The notes: generated by a model not told the origin, from the letters alone. Shown: positions 23,901 to 37,500, counted from the stretch's first letter. The stretch is DNA of 64,000 nt from Antrodiella citrinella (GCA_004802725.1 SGPM01000001.1:248001-312000); one strand, 5' to 3'. Numbers and translations: made by a program.

Positions 23901-24344
23901 ATTTCCAAATTTGTGGAACACGTCAAGCTAGGGCAGGCTGACTTCTTTGAGCGGTGGAAAATCATAGGTGGTCCTCCGCGCGAGGCGCAGAGTATCTTCC
24001 CGATCAAGTTGGATGATGCTGGCCATATCGATATCGCGAGACAGCGCCAGGTTGTCTCAGGGTACTCCCTCAATGTGCTCGATGGCCTAGACCCGAATCC
24101 GAATAATATCGTGGCTGCCGGTATCCTGCATATGTCAGAGGATGGGAAAGTAGGTTGTTTGATGAGGCTGGAGCCAAACCGTGAAGCCAAGGTACGTCTG
24201 GATATTCATCTGCTTCCTTCCTGTCACTGAGCTCTGTGCGTCTGTTAGCTATGTCGTATCACTGTGCGCAGTACATCGGAGGCGGTAGCTGCCGAGATGC
24301 AGCGACTCATCCAGAAACCTCTTGGTGCAGACTCTATTTCATAA
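20927..24344 (+). CDS. APL3: AP-2 clathrin adaptor complex, alpha subunit
   Basis: The large alpha-adaptin of the AP-2 complex, which links cargo and PI(4,5)P2 at the plasma membrane to clathrin during endocytosis. ATG 20927 starts MASSMRGLTQFIADIRGAR, the conserved alpha-adaptin N-terminus, followed by KRINKEMANIRKRF over the next introns. The trunk is a chain of helical repeats (YVAKVIFTYILGYKVDVGHM, SDFLRLVVNSIRKDLNEN, AILFEAIGLAIHLDTN, VRYLGLDTMAHLA). A Gly/Ala/Ser-rich hinge (about 23330-23520) precedes the appendage or ear domain with YEDVQLQIGIKSRYHGHIG and DFFERWKIIGGPPREAQ. About ten short introns are visible in the trunk, while the hinge and ear are mostly one exon from 23016. A final exon after about 24248 ends at the stop 24342-24344. 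The estimated length, roughly 940 residues, fits the family. Confidence 0.93.
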
Positions 24345-24581
24345 CACCCAGTACCACAAACAGAAAGGTGGTGTGCTGTTCGAGTCCGGGACCATTTTTC
24401 CTCCGTATGTAATAGGTGTTTGCTTGATAATTTACGGATGTATTACAATGTACATGTTACTGACCAGAAGCTAATAATGATACCCTGCGCGTGTTTGTGG
24501 CAGCAATAGTGGCCTGTGACCCTGCTCGAAAAGTTCGAAGTTGAACTACACTAGTCATACATTAGTTGACAAGACGATAAT

Positions 24582-27500
24582 CTATGAGGGCCCTCGTCGT
24601 AAGATCCCACGGAGAATGCCTTTCCGCTTCTTCTCATCAGGTCCGTCAGGTGGTATGGCTTCTATCACAACATGAGAGACGGAAGAGGTGGACGAAGCGT
24701 TCACGTAGCTAGACTTGCTACGGAAGAGCGCGGAGTCCGTTGACGTGGACCGGGGATGGTGTCCAAGGTTTGCTCGAGTGGGCGGTGGTAGCGTGGACTC
24801 GCCTTCCCTGGGGACATCCTCTAGCGAAGGGGGAATAGGAGTGGGCTGTTTGCATGACAAGGACGAACGAGAGAACATACGAGCGAGAGTATGAGTCGTG
24901 GGACTGGAAGGGACAGAAGCATCTGGAGGGGATGACCTGCCATCCGACTCCCCAGGAGCGGTCGAAGGTCGGCCCGTTCGACGAGAGCGGCGCCGTTTGG
25001 GTTGAAGTGACGTCTTCCGCTCTCGGCGCGGCGAAGTGATATACACTGGAGATATTGGGACCGGAGGGTTAGCTGTCGAAGGCGACACCGAGCTGACAAT
25101 CGTCTGCTGCTCGCGTCTAGGCCTCCTCGCGAGCTCATTGACACGGGTCAGAGCTAGCTCTTCCACGTCCATGCTTTTTGAGTAGAAGCTATGGAAATAC
25201 GCATCGGCCTGGTCGATTGGGAACGAATGGTAACTACATCGACGGGAGTACCGGACGACAAGGGAGGCAATGGAGGCGTAATGCATCGGAACATCGAGAA
25301 GATGTGGTGGTAATCGAAGAGCTTCTCTGTGAAGCCGGCGCAAAGTCTCAGTGCGCTGAGAAATGAGATTTTCCAGACGCATTCTGTGTCGTTCGGCTGC
25401 TCTTTCTTCCTTAGTCAAGGGCACCGCAGCCTGTGAAGGCTGCGATGAAGTGACCACATTGGCATAATCAAGCATGCTGCCTGAATTCTTCGATAAAAAG
25501 TCCTTGACCGTATGCATGAAGTCTTCCTTCTGTACGGACTGCAGTACCCAGGTTCAATAAAAACACAGATCGCGTGATTGGAGGTATACTCACAGTATTC
25601 AGATTAGCCAAACTGTGGATCACTTTTGCTATCAGCGTCAAACTTCGGTGTATCGGCTCCTCGTTCATGCCTAAGCAGTAGTATTGGGTAGCGGCGCTTG
25701 AGACAGGCATTCAAAGGACTCACCCGGCCAGAAACCCCAGAGATGTGGGTGCAGAATAGCAGGTACCATAAAACGGAGGAATAGGAATGACGAAACGCTT
25801 TGCCATGGGAGATCCTTGAATTCCTGACTGTCTTCCCCCGTCTTAGCTACATACCGAGCTTGTACAAGCTGTCGGATATGCGCAAATACGCTACGAAGTT
25901 CACTGCAAACGATGAGAGTTTTAGTGGATACCAAGAGATGATTGAGAACATAAACGCACACAGGACACTGGTAACGAGCCTCATACATGGAGTGCCAGAA
26001 CTCGCCGCACCAATAGAGTAGCGTTTCAACGTTGCGGTCAATACCTTTGTGTTTACTTGAAGATGTCCTCCCGGGATCAACCTCGATTACTACTTTCTCC
26101 GTACACAATCGACGTACGACAGATCCCAGACTGGCTTCTAGAAAGGCTCGGCCATAGATGATCATGAACTTCTCCATCACTTTCGTGAAAACTGTATTTC
26201 CGCGGCTGAAAACCATCAACGCGCTTCCAAACTACGGCAGTGCTGGAGACTTACAATAGTGTGTTATGTGCTGCAGAGATCGTCATCAGCGACGGTAGTT
26301 TCAACTTAGGATATAAGACTTACTCATATGGGTACCGTCAACTTCTCGATTTGCCAGCTCCTTTATGTTGTCTACCAACACATCATGCGATTGTGCAATA
26401 GCCATGACGTGTTCAAGAGCATCTTTGAGCTTGAGTTTCGTCTCAAAGTCCGTGATCCAATCTAAATAGTTCCTTGATTGCAGAACCTGAGTGCCAGAGA
26501 TTAAGATCGCACAGTACTGTGTGAACGAAGCGAAGTACCTTGTGCATCCCGGCATAAGCGTTCGATGGAAGTATGATCTCTCTACGCCACAGTCAGTATT
26601 TGGCGACAAGGCGAGCCCAGGAAATTGCACCCACTCATCCACTCTCATTTTAAGACGCAACTCTCCGAGTTGGACTCCGACATGAGTACCACTATTATTA
26701 ACCACCGGGAACCAGCCTTCCACAACCTCGCCACGACGGAAGTTCATCAAATAAACCAAGATGCTTCCAACCACCATAGGTTTCACCAGCTTCCGCTCCC
26801 GGTATACGACGATCTCTAGTTGTTCGAAGGGAGATAAATCCGTGAAGTTGAACGATTCATTCCATTCAGGATTGCCGATACATTTCTTGACAGTCGTGCG
26901 TCCACACAGGATGCTGTTCACATATATTTCGCAATACGCGTCCAGGTCAATCGCATCCGGCTCCGAATCCGCGTTTGCAATGTCTTCTGGGAGGGGTCGT
27001 GGTGTGCCGAGGTTCCGACCTTGCATGCAGGTGAGCTGCACTTCTCGCCACATGCGATAGAGCCCGCCATCGCTAGCAGCACTCCAACGTCCGTACGTTT
27101 CGGGTACGGCATAGGAGCGTAAGAGCGCCAGCCAGTTGTTCATGAGGGATGTTGAGGAGAAGTGAAGATACAGCGGCTCCGTATTGGAGGTAGGGCTCCA
27201 TGATGTTTGTCCACTGTAATTATAGGTCAGTCGCGAGCACGCATGAGGGGGGTCGTCGGAAATACACACGCGATACAGTAAATTCCCAAACAGTTCTTCC
27301 GATCTACAAGAGAATGGTGTACATAGCGGATGTCAGTATGGTTTAACTTGTGCACGTATACAGATTGATATAATTTTGAATCCTGGGGTCGATGACTGAG
27401 TCTTGCGCAGGACGGAACAGTGAAAGATGGGACGCACGTCTACAAAGACACTGAACACACAGCCTCCGCTCTCCTCCAACAGCTTGCACGTCGCCGGTCG

Positions 27501-27842
27501 CCATGGCTCATTCCCTCCTCCAGTTCGACTAGGCAGCCCAAGCCAACTCGACTTCTCTAATTGTGAGTTCAGTAGATTGTCACTGGGTAAGAAACACCCG
27601 TGAAACACACCCTTGACTTTCTTGGAACTGCCTTCAATAGTCGTCGTGAGCGTACGCACAGAGGTCGATTCTCGCCTCTCGGTCTTCCTCCGCGTCAGTT
27701 GCTATTTTGGAGGGACGGGGACGGTCAGACTCAATCAAGGTTTTGGAGATCGTGTGCACACACACACCTTCCGGGGGATAGACGCAGACTTGGGTACATA
27801 GAGTTCCAAAGACACATATGTCTCGTTCTGAATGCTACCCAT
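24582..27842 (-). CDS. Ras-family GTPase-activating protein (PH-like, C2, RasGAP)
   Basis: Stimulates GTP hydrolysis by a Ras-type GTPase. The start at 27842 reads MGSIQNETYVSLELYVPKS; the first introns are small, one beginning with a GTGTGTGTG run. An N-terminal PH-like part (EPWRPATCKLLEESGGCVFSV ... NNWLALLRSY) is followed by a C2 domain (VQLTCMQGRNL ... AYCEIYVNSILCGRTTVKK ... WNESFNFTDLSPFEQLEIVV). The RasGAP domain then has the arginine-finger region FSRGNTVFTKVMEKFM (about 26170) and FLFLRFMVPAILHP (about 25750), matching the family FLRxxxPA signature. The last exon (24582-25517) is a long Ser/Pro/Arg-rich tail ending GILRGILRRGPS. The PH-C2-RasGAP order resembles Bud2/Cla2, which acts on Rsr1/Bud1, but Ras itself could be the target. 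Confidence 0.85.
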
Positions 27843-28400
27843 CGCTATGTTGAGCCGCCTTGCAGGAATACCAGAGCTGAGGCTAAGAGGACTTGAAGCG
27901 GCGTAAGGGAGCCTCCTGGCTAGTAGACAACGGTCTCGCGCAACGAGTTGGAGACCACGAAAGTCCTGAAATCGCGCTCACTGTCGATTCCGTCGTGGAG
28001 GAAAGATGCAGAGATTAAGACGACGACGACGACTGAGGACGCGTTTTCAATATTGTAGCGCCACCGCCAGGGGTCTGGGTGGATCGGATGTCGGTCCGAC
28101 GATTATAGAGTTGATACTGCCACCGTCACGACAGCCAATCTATTCGTCTATGATGGTAGGGATATCTCATACAAGTATCTAGCCTAGCACAAAGGGAAAA
28201 GTAGCATGAGGCGACGCTCCTACAGTTCTGACAATGTTCGAAATGTCTTCCTGTAACCCCAACAATAAACGACGCAAGCTCAGAAAGGAGCAAAAGTATT
28301 ACTGAAATAACGTATGTAAAAGAAAGCAGCGTGAATTAGACGAGTGATTTTTGCTGTGTGGGGTATCGTTGTAAGCCCGATGCGGTGGATATGATGCAGG
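27843..28400. other. Intergenic gap with GAC triplet run
   Basis: About 560 bases between the RasGAP start and the elongase 3' end, both minus strand. It holds the RasGAP promoter/5' UTR, with a short (GAC)n run near 28019-28035, and the elongase 3' UTR. No gene is seen. Confidence 0.45.
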
Positions 28401-29735
28401 TCACCCCTCTTGAGTCCTTCGTTCGATAGTCTGGAGCTTACTGGCTTTTGTGTCTAGCGTGGCAGATAACACATGAGCAGATATGAAGAGACGCAGAACG
28501 GCGATGACTTACCCGTTAGCGACACCGTTGCCGTTCATGACCGGTTTGCCGTTGGCCTGTGATTTCTTGCCCTTCGCTGGCGACTTGTAGGTTTGGATGT
28601 AGAAGTTGATGAATAATACCAAGTAGCTTGATAGCAGTCCGCAACCGAACAAGGCGGCGTACTCAGTACCAGCACAGGTGCCAATGTTGGGGAGGAAGTG
28701 GTAGTATGTTGCAGCGTAGTATGAGTAGGCTATGTGCCACGTATCAACAATTTGCATTTTGAGCTCATCGGAAAAGCTAACTCACTACCGAAGTATACAG
28801 CGCAGAGATCGATAACAAATTGAGTGATTTGCATGGTCGTCAAGTATTTCTTCCACTATAAAGCAGAGAATCATCAATTGAGAAATCAATACAGAACAGC
28901 GCAAGAACTCACCCAGATGCGAGCACCTCCAGCGGTCGCATAGTAGTAGTAGTCTGCAGTTCAATGAGTATCGCAATCAACCTATACAACCTCGCTAACA
29001 CTCACACATTACAACATGAACAGCAAGGTTGAGCGAGATGGGGACCCAAGACTGATAATCAACATCAGCGAACAGGTTTCGGCAAGAACAGTATCATTTT
29101 ACTCACCACGCTGGTACGACCTTCAAGCTGACTATAGCATAAAAGTGCAGTGGCAGAGTGGTGGAAGACATGAAGAAAAGCTGTGATGACATCAGTATCC
29201 ACCAGGGTTGAGGCAATAGTAACAACATACCAAGTGGCTTCTTCTTGAGAGCAAGGAAGACAGTGTCCAAAAGTTCGAGGTACTTGAAGTAATAGTTGAT
29301 CATATAGTAAAACTCCAGTCTCTAGAATGCCACGTCAAGGCGTCAGATGCGGTGATTACAGCAGAAGAACGCGTGAAAACGTACGCTCGTCCACATTTTC
29401 ACGTTACACATCCCATGGAACAGACCATGCTTGAAGATCTCCGGTATAACTGCCTCCAGAATAAGGATGAGAAGCAGGAAGCTTCCAGCACTCAAAAAGA
29501 CATTGTGTGCTTGGAAGGGATACTGGAGTTTCAGCGCGGTGCGATCCTTCATGAACCATTGGATACTGAAGATGACGACGAGATACGTGGCAAGAGCGGG
29601 ATACACCTCTTGAGTGGTCGATAAAGGGGTGCTTCCGGTGACATAGCTACTCAGGTAATGGGGCACCTTGGGCAGCGGGACGTAAGCGAGGATGAAATCA
29701 GCGAGAGCCATGTGGGACGGGGACGACGAGCTCAA
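28401..29735 (-). CDS. ELO-family very-long-chain fatty acid elongase
   Basis: The condensing enzyme (3-ketoacyl-CoA synthase) of microsomal fatty-acid elongation, an ER multi-pass protein that adds two carbons from malonyl-CoA. It starts at 29735 (MSSSSPSHMALADFILAYVP). Exons give YPALATYLVVIFSIQWFMKD, then LEFYYMINYYFKYLELLDTVFL, the catalytic histidine box HVFHHSAT (about 29170), then NLAVHVVMYYYYYATAGG, WWKKYLTTMQITQFVIDL and a last membrane segment YLVLFINFYIQTYKS. These motifs match yeast Elo2/Elo3 and animal ELOVL proteins. The basic tail KGKKSQANGKPVMNGNG reaches a stop at 28509. However, a perfect GTAAGT donor overlaps that stop and a GCTAG acceptor follows, giving an alternative end DTKASKLQTIERRTQEG at 28401; I used that longer span. 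Confidence 0.9.
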
Positions 29736-30287
29736 CGCTGCGTACGACGTGGAGGGAACGAGGGACGACGGGAAAGACGGGGAGCAAGGGACCTCTTTAA
29801 AGGGGGAAAGAAGAAAGAGCAGTGGGCGGGGGATTTGAGCCAGCGCGCGTGCTTTTCAGCGACGTCCGGCTTTGGGCATCAAAGCCGCCCGATTGGGTAA
29901 TTTTAAGACATCATATAATCGCACCGTAGTCAGTTCACGTGGCACTGTTCAGTTTCATCATGATGTGGAGAGTGGTTATGTATGCTTTGAGCTCTTTATT
30001 CATCAGCAAAAGCAAAGCAAGGCAATCACATATCATACTCGTACACAATCTATCGACGGGATATAGAGATCAAGATGTGGTTATGGTAAATCCAGGGAAA
30101 TGCGTAAAGTCCGTTCCAAGAGGGAGACGTGCGCTACAGACTCAAGTGGAATAAAGACGAGGAAAGTTGAAACAACGACTGAGCCATTACGTGATAACCA
30201 GCGCAAGTCCGTCGGACAGGTCCGCGAGCAGGGCTCGCTCTCTGTCACGATGCATTCAGTCAAAGGCATCCAACGAATACAGAGACA
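29736..30287. other. Intergenic gap upstream of elongase
   Basis: About 550 bases between the elongase start and the 3' end of the unrecognised gene at 30288, both minus strand. It should hold the elongase promoter. No gene, repeat or RNA is evident. Confidence 0.45.
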
Positions 30288-31291
30288 TCAGACATACTTT
30301 AGTTCGAGATGGGCATTCTCGACGGCAGCAGCAGCAGCCGCCTTCACTTTGTTGGCATCGATGTTGGGCGGCAAGGCGCAAACAACACACAACGGACAAT
30401 TCGAGGGCTGTAATCGATACGATGCAGCGATCTAGAAATGTAGGTGCCTCAAGTCAGTGTGTGTGGGTGCCGTGATCCAAGATCAGACTCACGCCCGACG
30501 CCCGAAGCGCCTCCACGAGGTCATGGACGAATAGAAGCGAGCGTGTCCGCAGTGCTTGCAGATCATACAAGTCGATGCCTACGGAAATCATTCAGTTCAC
30601 CGCTTCATGAGCGGGTGTAAATGTCCTCACAGCTGTTCGCAGAGGAGGGGCACATTGTGGGGATTGTGCAGTGTAGCCGTATTGAAGGGCCAGATCGGCT
30701 AAGCAGTCTATGATACGAGGGTCAGGACTCAGTTGCCAGCAGTACTCTTTTTAATGAGCCACAAACTTTACGAAGGGTGCGACCGCATCTTGAAGGTTGC
30801 CAATCTGCGGGAGAACAATCAATTCACCATCAATGAGCGACTCTTCGAATCCCTCACCTCGTTAAGTTCGACGTCCTTGACTGGTCCTTGTTGAACGTGG
30901 AGTGGCAGGTGAGCAGCTTGAGGCATCACAGATAACATTTTGAGAGGTTGCGAAGGAGTACAGGGGATGAGAAGGAGGTATCGACCGTCACACGACACAA
31001 AAGTTTGAGCTAGAGAGGGAACGATGCGGATTCCGGACGGTTGCAGGTTCAAGCTAGGAAAGGAGCGTTTAGACGAAACATGGGAGATATATAGTGACAA
31101 ATTGAATGGCACCTCGTTGCAAGCTTCGCGGGTAGAACCGGGCGAAGAAGAGGAAGAGGGTGCGGGTAGCGGAACGAGCAGGGGGTCGAGGTGCTGGCTG
31201 GCTAAGTCGTGGCCTCTGTGCAGGTGCCCAGAGTGGAAGGCAGTTACATCGCGCGCGTCGATGCTCCGGAGGTTTCTGTGTTCATCAACAT
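30288..31291 (-). CDS. Conserved-looking protein of unknown function
   Basis: I do not recognise this gene, but several minus-strand exons read as protein. The likely start at 31291 (MLMNTETSGASTRA) joins through a 32-nt GT-AG intron (31216-31247) to GHDLASQHLDPLLVPLPAPS, a Ser run, then FNLSLYISHVSSKRSFPSL, VSCDGRYLLLIPCTPSQPL and LPLHVQQGPVKDVELNE. After an intron come IGNLQDAVAPFV and KEYCWQLSPDPRIIDCLADL. Further exons give GIDLYDLQALRTRSLLFVHD and a cysteine cluster CPLCVVCALPPNIDANKVK, ending with stop 30288-30290. An in-frame TAA at 30751-30753 interrupts the third exon between VKFVAH and KEYCWQL; a missed intron, sequence error or decay could explain it. The 5' end is uncertain because an upstream open frame is also protein-like. 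Confidence 0.55.
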
Positions 31292-31578
31292 TTGTTCGCG
31301 GAACTTGACTGCACTCGCTTCCACGCTCTGGTTCTGTCCGTCGTAAACATCACCTGAGTGAGTATTGGCAGAAGAGGCGTGCCGGCAAGGAGTACGGGCC
31401 GCTTATTTGCCGATAGAGCCCAGACGCCACGATGTGCCTCTTACGTAAACATATCCATATTTGGATTCAACGCGCCCATGCATGACGTACCGCGGAGAGG
31501 GTACCGACTTGAATGTACACTTTCTCACCTCGACTAACTTCACATCCCTCCGCGTAATCCCTCAATCGTCTCGCCACA

Positions 31579-34500
31579 ATGTGGTGGCTGGATCCCGGGA
31601 AGGAGGTGCTGAACATCGTGTGTACTGCCATCTGTGTACAAGTCTCCAACTGAATCTATTGTGCTCTCGCAGTTGTTCAATCGCATCCTGGCCCCGTATG
31701 TCATGAACTTGGATATGAACCAAGTAAACTACGGTATCGGTCAAGGTGAATTATCGCGCACATCACCACCGTGTACACGATATTGACTATGTCGCGTTCT
31801 AGGACAATTGACTCTGCGTTCGCTCCAACTGAAGAAGGGAGCTCTGGACAAGTTCAGACTGCCTGTAGATGTTATTGAAGGTATGTCATGACCCCATCGA
31901 GAACATTGAGATCTGAACGTTCTCCAAGGACATCTGGGCAAGTTTACACTGTCCCTGCACTGGATGAATTTGGGAAACCAGCCTGTGGAGATCCTGATCG
32001 AGGACGTGTACCTTCTGGTCGTCCCATCGTCGGAGAATGGATATGACCCAGAGGAAGAGGAACGGAGGATACAGGCCACTAAAGCGGAGCGGCTTGAGAA
32101 CGCAGATTTGTTGCACATGCGAGGTCAAGCTGAAGAGGCTGAAGGTCCGTTTTACCGCCGCTACTGCTGTGCTACACTCTTGACATCTTATGCAGGCGAT
32201 AAACAGCAGTCGCAAGGGCTATTGTCCTCACTGATAACGAAAATAGTCAACAATCTCCAAGTCACTGTCAAGAATATCCACATTCGGTATGAAGACAAAT
32301 TGAGTGTTCCGGGCGTATGTACTTTCATATACCTTGCAGACGCGTTTATTGACTCGAATTCTACGAACAGCACCCCTTCTCTGCTGGTGTGACACTTGCT
32401 GGATTTACGGCCGTCTCGGTGAACGATTCTTGGATTCCTGCCTTCATTGACAGTACGGCTGGTGCAATCCACAAGGTATTCCGTATGACACGCGCTTCCT
32501 CCCATAGAGTCTGATGTCCTCGTAATAGCTAGCAACATTGGAGTCACTTGCGCTCTACTTTGATACCGACGCTCCAAGTTTGGCCGGGCTTCCTCATCCC
32601 GAATTCGTTGAGAAGTTTGCAGCACTGGTGAGTTTGACCCTCATATATTTTGTGGACTTTCTCACTCGTGAATACAGATTGCGAAAGGGAACAAGACACC
32701 AAAACATCAGTTCATACTGCAGCCTGTAACGGGACAGGGTCGTGTATGTACAAGATGAGAAAGTTGTGTCTGCTTTCGCTGATCATTTCCCGCTCCACAG
32801 ATCAAAATGAACCGAAAACAGGACAAGAATACCCCTCAGTTCGATATTCAACTACTCTTTGAGCAGATTGGTGTGCTTCTAGACGACAACCAGTATCGAG
32901 ATGCTATATCGCTCGTCGACATGTATCACTTCTATTCCAGGCAACATCAAGTAATCCAGTTTCATGCGCTGCCACTTTTCGTGCTAATCATATCGCACAG
33001 TATCGGAAATACAAGCCAGCGATTGAGGACTTTGAGGAAGATCGTCCGAAAGCATTGCTGAGATTCGCCACCGATGCTATCCTAGACGAGGTGCGACAAC
33101 GCAAGAGGAAATGGACTTGGGCGTATTTCGCCGAGCGTCGGGACGATCGACATCTCTACATTGAACTATTCAAGAAGAAAGAGATGGGTCCGCTGTCCGT
33201 GACGGTAAGCCTCAGGGATTCTCACTCGGTATACGAATTTACAACGTTTGGTTTTAGGATGCGCCCACGTTGGACTCCCTGGAGAAGAAGTTGTCATACG
33301 AGGATCTACGGTTTTATCGTTCCATTGCTCGCTCTCAGCTGCGCAAGGACATGGCATTCCGTAAGAAACAGGAAGAGGAGAGACGGAAGCAGCAGGCGGC
33401 GGCGAAACCCAGTGGCTGGTCTTCTTGGATTTGGGGCTCGTCCGGCAATGAAGAACCATCACCCACAGAAGCTTCGTTCACAGGGGAGATGACAGACGAG
33501 CAACGTCAACAACTCTATGAGGTGCTCGATTTCGATGAGAAGACAGCCCTGACAGAAGCGTTCCAAACACCCCGCGACGCGCTGAAACTTCGCGTCAACG
33601 CCAAACTGGACCACGGGTCATTCGCTTTGAAGACCGACCCACACGGGAAGAACAAAGAGATCACCTCAGTATCTTTCGATGGTCTGCAGGCCACGTTCCT
33701 TCAACGACCCGATAATTTTGAGACTTCTCTGTCTCTTGGTGGGTTTGCTGTTCGGGATGGAACAGTTGCTAACAGTCTATACCCGCTCATCGTCCATGCG
33801 CAAGATCAGCCGAATCAGTCGTCCACTGACGATCCCTTCTTTTTCCTCAAGTTCGAGAGCAACCCACTGGACGAGCGAGCCGATACGGCCCTAGCCTTCC
33901 GTATGCGTTACATGGAAATTGTCTACCATCGTGGTTATGTGGAGGCTATATACCGATTCTTCAAACCTCCGGCTAGTCAGCTTGAGTCGGTTGAAGCTCT
34001 TCTGGTGAGTCGTCCCGTTGACATTTGATAGTGCAAAGTAATTTGAACGTTTTCGCAGTCGGCTGCAAGTGAAACCCTCGAAGGTCTTCGGAAAGAGACT
34101 AGGGCCGGGTTGGAATATGCTTTGCAGACTCACAAGACTATTGACATCCAGATGGACTTGAATGCTCCCATAATCATTATACCTGAAGAGTACGCAGCAT
34201 GCAGATGAACTGAACCTGTCGCATTGACTGACAAACTTCTCAGTATCACGACCAATACTTGCAAACACATGGTCATCGATGCAGGTCACATCGCTGTCGA
34301 GAGTCAGCTGGCAAACAAGAAGGCTATACAAGAGATACACGCGAAACGAAATCAGCAGTACACGGATGCTGACTATTTGCGACTGGAATCGATGATGTAC
34401 GACAAGCTGACTGTGCGACTCCAAGCTGCTCAGGTACGTTAGCATTCCGTATTCATTGAACTGATACTTACCCTCTGTAGTTCGTTATCGGTGACGACCT

Positions 34501-37500
34501 TCAATCCTGCCGAGACGCGTTGGTGTCCAACGATTTCGATAACCTCCATCTTTTGGAACGCACAAATATTGACTTGCAAGTCCAGAACTCGATTGTACCT
34601 ACCGCGTACAACTTGCCGCGTTTCAAGATTTCAGGACACCTTCCTTCGTTACAGGTGAACCTCTCCGACACGAAGTACAAAGCCCTGATGCGGCTGATCG
34701 ATGTGGCCATACCACATTTCGACGTGGACCCCGATGGAGGCGAAGTCAGCCCAGGCGTTGATAGGCCAGGAGTGTCTTTCCGGCTGCCTACAGGATTCTT
34801 CGGTCCTGTGGAACCTGAACTTGATGTACCTGAGGCGTTGGACAGCTCGCAATCTGTGGCGGGTGCAGCCGAGCATGAAGACGAGTTCTTTGAAGCGGAC
34901 GAAGGTAGTCAGGTATGATTTAATTTGATTTGATTTCTGTGTGGAGACTTACTGTCAACCATAGAGTCCCGAAATTCACCAGCGTGTGGTCGAAATTCAT
35001 TTTACCGTGGATACGCTCCGGGCATCTCTGTTCAGGTCCACTGGTGACAACAGTGAAAGAGAGCTTGGGAACGTAACTTTGAGTCGCTTTGCATTGGACT
35101 TTGCGATGGAGAAGTTTGTGATGTCTGTTGACGTGAACTTAGGGTAAGGGACTTCCGTCATCTATGTTATATACCGTGCTGACAGTCCCATAGGTCGATG
35201 TCTATGTCGGTCGTACAGAACGGCAAGGAACCATTGGAGTTCATGACCTCGATTGGGACGAGCACCGAAAACGACCTCCTCAAAGTCCGATATACCAGAG
35301 TACAACCGGAGTCTCCTGATTTCATGACGGTCTACGAAGGGAGCAACCAAGGCGTGGACGTCAAAGTCACGACCTTCATCTTCCGCGTCGCCCCTGAGCC
35401 TCTTGTTGCACTGTACGACTTCATTATGACCACATTCGTCCCGAACAGAGACGTAGTGGCGTCACCGGCCGTCCCTCCACCGGTTTCCGAAGTCCTACAG
35501 CCGGCAGCTGTCGCACAAGGCCCTCCAGAGAAGATCAGGGTATTCGTCAAGTTGGCTAGTGTTCAAGGTAAGGTGCCTATGTATAATCTCGAGACATCAC
35601 ACTTAAATCAATTGTGCAGTTGTTCTGATCAATAACGACATTCAGCTTGCCACTCTCTCCATGTCCACTGGTGACGTATCCGTTCTTCTGCGAGCGAACA
35701 CGATGCGGGTAAACGCGCGTCTTGGAAGTCTTGCTCTGAGCGATGATTCCGAAGTCGAGACCTTCTCACCAACATTCAAGCAGTTGTTATCGATCGAGGG
35801 AGACAACTTCGCCGATTTCCAGTATCAGACTTACGATCCAGAAGACAAGGAGACTTACAAGGGAGTCAAGTCGTCCGTACATCTCAGCGCCGGTGCGCTC
35901 AAGCTTCACTTCCTTGAGCAGCCCCTACGGAACATATACGTTTTCCTTCTTAAGCTGGCCAAACTCAAGGGTGTATACGATGCAGCGACGCAAGCAGCGG
36001 TGCAACGCGCGGGCGAAATCGAGCGCATGCAGTTCGAGGTGATCGTCAAATCACCCATCATCGTCCTGCCTACGGATCCTCAGCGATCGCACGACGTCCT
36101 CACTCTATGTCTGGGAGAGTTGACAGCCCACAATGCCTACGAAGAAATAGACAGCAAGATCACGGCCAGCCTGCGGGGTATCCAGCTATCTTCAATCATG
36201 TATTATGGCGGCGAGCCCAAGGGTATCAAGATGATCGACGACATAGATATCAATGCAGAGGTCTTGCAAGCTGGTGGTGTGGATCATAACCAGCCATCGG
36301 ACCGACCGGACACCGAGGTACGTTGCGCGACTTCCTCGCTGTTTTGGCATATCTGACTCTCCCGCAGGTCAAGGTCACCATCTCTGATGTTTTGCTGCAC
36401 CTCACGCAAATTCAGTACCATCTGCTAATCGCGTTGCTGAACTCCATCTCTCGTGCTGTCGCTGTCCCTTCGGATAGCCTTTCATCCGGTATTGCCCCTC
36501 ACGAATCTAGCCAAATTCACGCCGAGACTCCTGCAGTGACAGACAACACAGACTCTTCGGTGGAACTCCTACCTGAGATCAGGACCCACCCGACCAACGG
36601 GCAGCTCATTTGGAATGCTCTCGATCTTGTTGTGACGTTGGAAACCGTCAAGTTGCATCTTTACGATGAACAGGCTACCGATGAAAGCAAGTTCGGGAAC
36701 TGTGGTATTGCAAGTTTCGCGCTCCATTCGACTTCACTTCGAGCCAAGATGCTCTCGAATAATGCCAAGGAGGTGGAGCTAGTCTTGAAATCGTTCACAA
36801 TGAAGAACACCCGTCCTGGCAACTCGAAGTTCCGCGAAATCATACCTGCTGCTAGTCACGACCGCAATCAAGTCATGATTCTGTATACCACGTCGGGTGA
36901 AGATCCCTCAGGTCTAGCTGTGATCACCGTGGATGCGCCCCAGGTCATTCTTGCCATAGAACCGGTCATCTGTCTCTTGTCGTTCTTCATGAATCCTGCG
37001 GCGCTCTCAGACGACGCGGCCTCTCAACCGGTGGACGAGTCATCAAAGGCGCAGAGTGATATTGTGGCCGCTGAAACCTCAACTGGAGCTTCCATCAATA
37101 TCCGCCTTGACTTACACGATGTCTTCGTGAATATCCTGGAAGATGATACCAACCCAGACTCGCAAGCTATCCGTTGGTCGATTCAGCATGTCTTGATATC
37201 ACAGCAGGTACGTGCCGATCTATGTCTATATATGATGATCCTCTCAAGTCTTCTTTACAGGGTGTCATAGCACTCACTGTCCAACACCTGGGGATGTCGT
37301 TGCTGAGGATGGGCAAAGAATCTGAGAGCGTTCGCTTCCTAGACGATGTTGACCTCACGTTCTCTCTGGACACCCGGTCGTCCTCATCACATCATACCAC
37401 GAGCATAGAACTCACGGTCCAACCAGTGATCTTCAGGGCGTCGTATCGAGATATCAATCTCATCACGACAATCGTGAACAAAGCGATCCAACTCTATAGC

